The translations under genes were made by a program, and so were the position numbers. DNA of 64,000 nucleotides from Armillaria gallica (Eukaryota; Basidiomycota; Agaricomycetes; Agaricales; Physalacriaceae), in contig JBANDB010000001.1 in the NCBI GenBank assembly GCA_037576215.1, positions 6,634,001-6,698,000 on the forward strand. Direction: 5' to 3'. How positions within the stretch are numbered: the stretch's first letter is position 1; each line of letters opens with the position of its first letter. The notes beneath the pieces are model-generated. The model made no database searches. It saw only the letters and a program-made list of their open reading frames with translations, and was not told the origin of the DNA. Of the stretch, positions 57,192-64,000 are shown one piece after another.

Positions 57192-60100
57192 GGCTTGTCC
57201 ATGCTAGTACAGAGGGGCTGATGAAGATGACGTAGTCAATACAAAGTATTCAATATGTTTGACCCACACTGTGTATGATATTTTTTGCAGAGGAATAGTG
57301 TATACTGCTTCACACCATTTGCTACATATTTTTCAGAGTCAAAGTCCACATATAGATCACAATGGTGTACACTTTCATGGTGCGGCGATACCATTTGTGG
57401 TCAGTGGGGAGGATAGGATACACATATCCTTCAGGAGTGGGAGGAAAAGGCGCTTGAAAATGGCTCATCAGGTGTCAGATTATTCAGTTGTAACGCAAAC
57501 AATGGTGTGAAAAAACATTTTCTTCCCTGTGTATAATTATTTGGAGAATTGACATGATTATCTCAGCCGTGTTCTGGAACCAGAAAGGCTGTGACAGGAA
57601 TGGGGTGGGTTGTGTGATGGTAGCGTGACTGTAACACATTCCCTTGATTACCTCATACATCATCCATCTCGATGCTCGACGTCCCTTTGTGGAAACGAAG
57701 AATTCAACATACAAGAAAGACGCTACTACTAGTTAAATATATATGCTCAACTTGTACCTAAACACACACCGAAATTGATCATCAATCCTGTCCAAGTTCT
57801 TGAACCATTTTAGGTGTTCCAGACAGCAATTACATTAAACCCGAACACGATAACCAGGTGCATTGGAACTGTGAAAAACGTCTCATCTACTTTACTTTGA
57901 GTTACTTGAAGTGAATACAGGACAGTCACTTACTGTACATCCTGCCAGTTTTTAAGATGTTTTAGAGAACTTTGAACGATGTTCCAAATGTTTTTCAGCC
58001 CCCGGTGGAGCCTCCCTCTGACAATTGACAATGATTATCATGAGTCAAAGATATTGTGAGACAGTGGCTACAAACCTCCATGTCTGGAGTTTGGTTGTTT
58101 CTTGGCATTTAAGCCAACATATGGGAGCGGTGTCTGAGCCCATGCCGCAGCAGCGCAAAGTTGGAGGTATTCTAGAGACTGACCATTATTGGGAGATGAT
58201 GAATGTTCTTGGCCTTGAACGTGCATGCCAGAATTTACAGAAATTGCCCATACCTGCAGATACGTGAACAGCATGTCAACTTGTTAAGCGATTGGCAAAT
58301 GACACTGTCCACACGTCGATTATAGTACTTCACTTGTCCTGAACACGATGTCATCATGCATGTCATTCATTTCTCTTATATGATCATTGGGACATATGTC
58401 CACAATGGAACCTCATGGGCAACAAAATCTGTGTTATCACTTTATATTGCATATGCACTGTTAAATTTATGAAAAGGGAAACAATACATTGACTGCCTAA
58501 TGGAGAATTGGGATGGCAGTGATGTATTTGTATTCTGTAAGTAAATTTGAAAGGTGACAATCAGGGCAAGCAAGTTCATTATGTTTGGGCCATTCTGTGC
58601 TGGGCAGATAGATCAAGTTGTTGGGTACAACAGTCAGAATCATCGATCTTATGGAATTTTGCACACAGGATACAGTTTTAATGCATGTTAGTACATGTCT
58701 GCTTTGAAGCCAGGCAAGTCTGGTTTTATTTTGCGCTTTCCTTCGCAGTCAAGAACTTACATACATTGCACCTGACAATCCTATGGTGGCCCCGCTAAAT
58801 GTCCAATGCGGACATCGCACAAGATATCAATACACTATGACAGATACTCGGACGTAAGCCCTGTATAAGGAAGCAAAGTATCGAGCTTGACTAGGAAAGT
58901 GCAAAAAGTATCCATACAAATGCCTCCTTACCGTACCCAACATCGACGGGACACACTATTCCCTCGTCTGTGTGGTTCAGTTGCGATGATAATCACACTT
59001 CACAGATTGCACCGATGATTAATTTATGTTACCTTGTCTATCAGAACAATCGTGCAAATCGCCTTAATTGGGTTCGAAGGACATGGTTCTTACATTTCAG
59101 TCGTTCACACTCAGGAGAAGAAAACCTCCATCAAGGGTGTGGTCTTTTCTCCATGCCGGCTGGGTAACAAAGCTAGGATCTTGGCAGTGGAGAAAGTCAG
59201 GACCATGCATGTAAAGGATGTTGTGACCAGGATTCCATCCTACATTACAGGACTATTTATCTGTGTTGCTGTCGAAACATGTATATTCACAACTCTTTCC
59301 TTCCACTGAAAAATCCACATTGCAGGATATGTTCCAAAACTGCTTCTCTGTCAGGTTGGTGTGGAAGACAAAAGGACCCTTACACGTGTTGTACAAGGTG
59401 ACAGTCTTTAGCCTGTTTTTTTGGTCTGAACTTTTGGGTCAGGGTGGGCTGAGTTGTTGACCACCTCTTGAAGGCAGAGACTTCATGTATCCGATTGTGG
59501 AGCTATTTAAACGCTGATCTTCGTAGCCTTCACTTGTAAAGCCCATGGGGCAGTATATGATAGGTTTGGTCGCAGCAAATTCTTGCACGACCTGCCCGTA
59601 TAGGTGCTCCTATGCACCTCATCCATCGTCTGTGAGTCACATTGAGTGCAGGATTTCAAGGCATTAGACAAAAGACCGCTGAGGAAGCGATATCCACCAA
59701 AGAAGTAGCTCACCTTGGAAAAATTAGAAAGCAAGCACTATATGGCTGTGTACGCGATCGGATCTGCCCCTACTACTCAGGCCTGTCAACTTGATTACAA
59801 CATATGACCTCACCACTAAAAAGACTCGCCAGTTGAAGGAGGCTGCAACCTGAGTACCATGACTGATATTGGACATTGTCCTATTTGAATGCTGTGGTTA
59901 TAAAAATGCATCCATTGATGTTATTTAAATTGTTATGGATATGGATGGTTTTATATCCACTTTTTCTGCATATCAATCTGAGATGTCTCTTGCACACAAC
60001 AATTTAAGATGGTGTCCTAATAGGTGGTATACATTTGACAGACCATCCAACACTGTGCCGGTGATGAGCCTCCAGGCTCTGTATGCTCATAAATTCACGG

Positions 60101-60298
60101 ATCTATAATGATCTAGTGATATTCTTCCCCTTCTGAACTTCCATATCAAAGCACAGCCATGATTGTCAGGCACTTTGATCCTGAATTCTATTACGCAACT
60201 CTAATGACAAGTTAGCGAACTATTATAATTTGCTACAGTCAGCAGCAGTTAAAGCCTTACCAAGGCTGTTTACTTTGCGCAGTTCATGGCTTAGTAAA
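57192..60298. other. no supported gene
   Basis: Frames up to about 91 codons on both strands (for example 57484-57714 minus, 59034-59309 plus), none with a recognised domain. Confidence 0.35.
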
Positions 60299-60460
60299 TG
60301 CACAGAAAGTTCGCATTGCAGCAGCATTGCACAGTAACTGAAGCTACATGCACAGTTATGCACAGCCATGCACAGTTGCGTAGTTCTTAAAGTTGCACAG
60401 CTGCTGACAGATCTCAACTCAGCATTAGTAAAGAAAGGACAAGAATACTCTATTGCACAG
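60299..60460. repeat. cluster of TGCACAG heptamers
   Basis: Seven TGCACAG copies at 60299, 60328, 60349, 60359, 60369, 60394 and 60454 with irregular spacing, in a non-coding stretch. Confidence 0.6.
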
Positions 60461-63400
60461 TAAATAGTTCACTTGTGTTGCAAATTAACAGGGCAAGGAC
60501 AAATGTAGCTTACATACAAGTAATTCTCAAAGTAGTATAAAAGTAGCTAACTAAAAGTATGAAGGAGAGGGAGATGAACCCCAAGGGAGTTACTTGCCCA
60601 CAAGTACCTTACCCTACACACCTCATATATCCGATACACACACCCGAAGTTATTGCTTCTCTGCTGTTCATTAGAGAAATAACACTTAGTGAACTTTCCC
60701 TTCGCTAATACAGTTACCTATAACTTCGCATGCTTACCTCTGCTCCAAAAACTTCGCTAGGAAACCTTTACTGGTTACCCTTGCGAAGCATCCTCGACGT
60801 TTTAAGTTCACTTGCATACCTGTGCGCTTTAAAGAGCAATCCAAAGCTAGGATTGAAGCCCTTTAGCCACTAACAACCCAGTACTACCATTTCCGAACTT
60901 TGGAAACAACACCACTTAACTCTTATAGAGTTAGACACCTTGGGGCCTTAGCTACCTTTCTCATAGAAGAGAAAGTTCGCTACCCTTGCCCTTTTAATTC
61001 GGCTCAAGATTAGTACTGACTTGCTTGATATTAGGATCATTTAGAGCTATATCTTGCTTGTGTGTACTTTATCTTGGACAAAACCTCGCTCACATCTAGA
61101 GCACCAGCTTCATTAACTCACATAGAGTTCCCCAACCGAATCCACAGCTAGGATTTCAACACCACATAGTTCGCGCCGCATCTAGGTCACCCCCGCTCAG
61201 CATACACCCACGTTTACACATCTTTTCCCTTCCAGGAAAGTTCACATACATACCTTGAGCCTCTGAACAGCCTTCAGAGAATCATAACAAAGCATAGCAA
61301 TACCTCGCTTCACCACCAGGAAGCTACAGTCATCACATGGAGGTGCAAGACTAGACTCGCTAGAACCTGCCTTCAGAATCTGTGTTTGACTACACTCGCC
61401 ATTACAGGTCTTGTGTTTTCTGCCTGCAGGAGTCTCTAGGTTCATCACCGGTTGTAAGGGGAAGAACCGGTTCCACAATCTCTAGAGAAAATACACGCTA
61501 CGAAAAAGTAGGGCATGGGGACTTGTAACAAACATGCATGGCAGTGCCGGATATCCGGAAAGTCTTTACGGTGTCATGTGCTATGTAGGATTGTTGGGTC
61601 AATACAATTCACTATAATCTCTGTGCTCATTCTGAATCTCTGTGTCCATTCTGACTGCTACATCTCTGCTTTTGATTGAAGATTTAATAGGCTTTATAGT
61701 TTTCCACTTTTGGAACCAATCGTAAAGTATTACTCCTGGACCAGCGAAAATAATTGTGGCTGTGATGTTCTCTTTTAGGATACTTGGCCGGTGTCCTTTC
61801 TCACCAATCAAATGATTTTGGCCCAGGTACCTGGTATGCAGTCTATGCAGAACATACAGATGGTCCCTTTTATCCATCATTCAAACATAATTCATCCATC
61901 TGGGCAGGGACTGGTCATTTTGATCCCATTCTGGAAACATCCTGCTCCGCCAAAGATTTTTTGACTGGGAGGTTGGTGCCAGGCCCGGCAGAGCCGATGG
62001 CAAATACACAATGAAATAAATTATGACACTAGTCCAAAATAGACATTTAATCTCCAGCAATTTGAAAATGTCAAAGGTGAGGAAGTCTCTGGGGTCATGC
62101 TGCTATATATGGTAAGAGCAAATACCTACAAATACTGGTTATGATCATAACTGGAGCGTACCAGTCCTGTATTCCATAGTGTTTACTAAGGCTGTTACTT
62201 CACCAAGGCCTCAAGAAAATGTTGCCCCATGTGTACTCCTCAGCACGACGACTATTGCTCAAGTAATCCACAGCTAAACAGCACCTAACAATCCATGCAT
62301 CACTCAATGACCCCATATGGTTCGCATCCATACACAGCAATGTTGACAAGTTGCTGTTACTTTAGAAGACAAAGTACCATATGTTTCCTCCGATTTTTAC
62401 AAAGCCAAGGCCTTACAGCCTTACTAAGTCTCGCGTATTTACTCTATTTATAAATTCATACTTGTAGTATAAAAACTAGCTAGAAAACATAGTTCAAGAG
62501 CAGTTCATCTCTAGTTGACCCCAGACTACGTCAATTATCATCACACACTAGTCTATCGCCAGTAAACCATGTCTATTCACCGTTCTATGGCAATATACCA
62601 TTTACCCCAGCATATTCTCAATTGCACGTCAACTCTTGAGCTCACCAGAGTTATTCCATGGTTTTTAACTGTGAAGAGTCCTTCACTATGCACTCTTCAC
62701 TCTTAACACTATTGGTGCATGCTCATATTGTGCCAATATGTGATCGCTGCACCATACCTCACCCCCATTATCTTTTATAGGCCATCATCATTTCACTTTC
62801 ACACCATTGGAGTTTTTACAGTTTCTCTTTTTGCCATCGTTATCATCACTCACTTGGATAGTCTCAGAGCAGACTTAGGATCAGTATCAGCCAGTTTTCG
62901 TATAGTATCAGTCCCTCGAGTGGACTTGAAGGTTAGTTTTGACATAAGATAGGATTGTTTCAGTACCAGACAAGTTTCGACATCGACTCAGCACCATCGC
63001 ATCGTATAGGACCAGTATCATTGCCAGTTTTCATAGTTTGACATTTTCTCTTGCCATTCCACCCCCAGCACCCTGTTCAACATTTTCTCTCACCACACGC
63101 TGTCTCCACCCACATTTTCTCATTGCCTCGTTCACTCATAGACTATTGTTGACCATTTAGTTTATTCTCCATCGTTCACCCCGCTCCAATTACCATCAAG
63201 CGATGTTTTGTAGTCTTGTCTCATGTTTTCTCATACAGATTCATGGTATTCACATCATACCTGCTTCCATTCTCTCTCACTTCGAGAGAACCCTACCAGC
63301 TTATAGCCTTAGCATCTAGTACTCGACTACCAAGCAGTACTACTTTGCAGACTTAAAGTCGCAGTGTATTCTTGCATATAGAGGAATTAATTTACTGCAC

Positions 63401-64000
63401 AGAGGCGCCCTGAACCCACTTGCACACACGATTGCCTTGATTGCTGTGCCACTACGTTAATTAACGGATCTCATTCCGAGTTGGTGTTGCCATTGCCATG
63501 GAAGTCTTAGGCTCATCAACAGGCATGCATGACAATAAGGCCAAAGAGCTTGCTTGCTCGTGCAAACATCTGTCTGCAATAGAAAATTCAACTATCAGTG
63601 GGATGTGCTTGTACCCAGGCTGGGACTAATTTAGATAACTACACATCTGTAATCTATGATGCATGGTCCCTGGAGATCTGGAGAAAAGATATCACATGTG
63701 GGGGTAATCAAAAGAACCCCAGGGATGGCCTAGAAACAGACTTCAGCCAATGGGAATAGCAAGTGGGCTCGAAATCCGAAGCATTCCTTGGTTACCAAGT
63801 CTAGAATATGACACTGTCATCTTTGGAGCAGAACTGAAAGCCAAATATGGAGCATGATCAGGGATCGAGGATTAAGCAGCTATTGAGTACAAGTCAGTAA
63901 GCTACTCTGCTGCTAGGGTGAGCAACATCAACATCACTTAGCTCTTTGAGGATACTAAAAGGAGGACCAAGTGGCACTCTGCCAAGAGTGTTGTGCCAGT
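60461..64000. other. non-coding, possible old transposon remnants
   Basis: No frame above 93 codons and no domain. 60.5-61.5 kb is rich in TTCGC and repeats AGCTAGGATT (60845, 61148). Promoter-like AGTATAAAA occurs at about 60535 and 62467 in similar surroundings (…AGTATAAAAGTAGCTAAC and AGTATAAAAACTAGCTAG). Confidence 0.35.

Noticed and set aside
60299..60460. CRISPR-like array
   Set aside because: The repeat is only 7 bp, spacing is irregular and the genome is eukaryotic.

Overview
The window reads as nuclear DNA of a mushroom-forming fungus (Basidiomycota, most likely Agaricomycetes). The evidence is short GT-AG introns, chromodomain Ty3/gypsy retroelements of the self-priming Tf1/sushi type, and host-type genes from families that are expanded in that class: a JmjC protein pair, an alpha-kinase, a Ulp1/C48 SUMO protease, an integrase-core (DDE) gene and an APH-like kinase. 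All family names come from motif recognition by eye; no database search was run.

Layout. 1-8060 is a Ty3/gypsy element (E1) whose 5' LTR is cut by the window edge. 8.7-14.5 kb is a nest of dispersed repeats holding a hAT-type non-autonomous element (8-bp target duplication) and, inside a 1.95-kb repeat, a solo LTR with a 5-bp target duplication. 15.5-19.9 kb is a minus-strand JmjC gene, followed by an unknown minus-strand gene (20.6-21.8 kb). A second complete Ty3/gypsy element (E2, 21,881-30,296, target duplication GCCCC) sits 70 bp upstream of that gene's start. 30.3-40.5 kb is gene-poor: a Mutator-like MITE, repeat fragments, a decayed APH-like kinase and a Ser/Pro-rich gene. 40.6-44.1 kb is a JmjC paralogue that has lost a metal-binding His. 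44.7-46.7 kb is the inverted second copy of the 1.95-kb repeat and overlaps the last exon of an alpha-kinase gene (46.6-49.9 kb). 50.6-54.2 kb holds a convergent integrase-core/Ulp1 pair, then a multi-pass membrane protein gene (55.6-57.2 kb). The last ~6.5 kb shows no gene I can support.

Main biology. E1 and E2 carry, between the primer-binding site and gag, a conserved cluster of three overlapping ORFs, two with a predicted membrane helix; I do not know this from other Ty3/gypsy elements. Both elements also have a 13-nt complementarity between the presumed mRNA 5' end and the site just after the 5' LTR, with a compensatory base change between them, which points to self-priming of reverse transcription. 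LTR-LTR differences are all transitions and 16 of 17 lie at CpG; most premature stops are TGA where CGA is expected. This is the signature of methylated-CpG decay. The solo LTR is absent from the inverted copy of its host repeat, which fixes the order of the duplication and the insertion.
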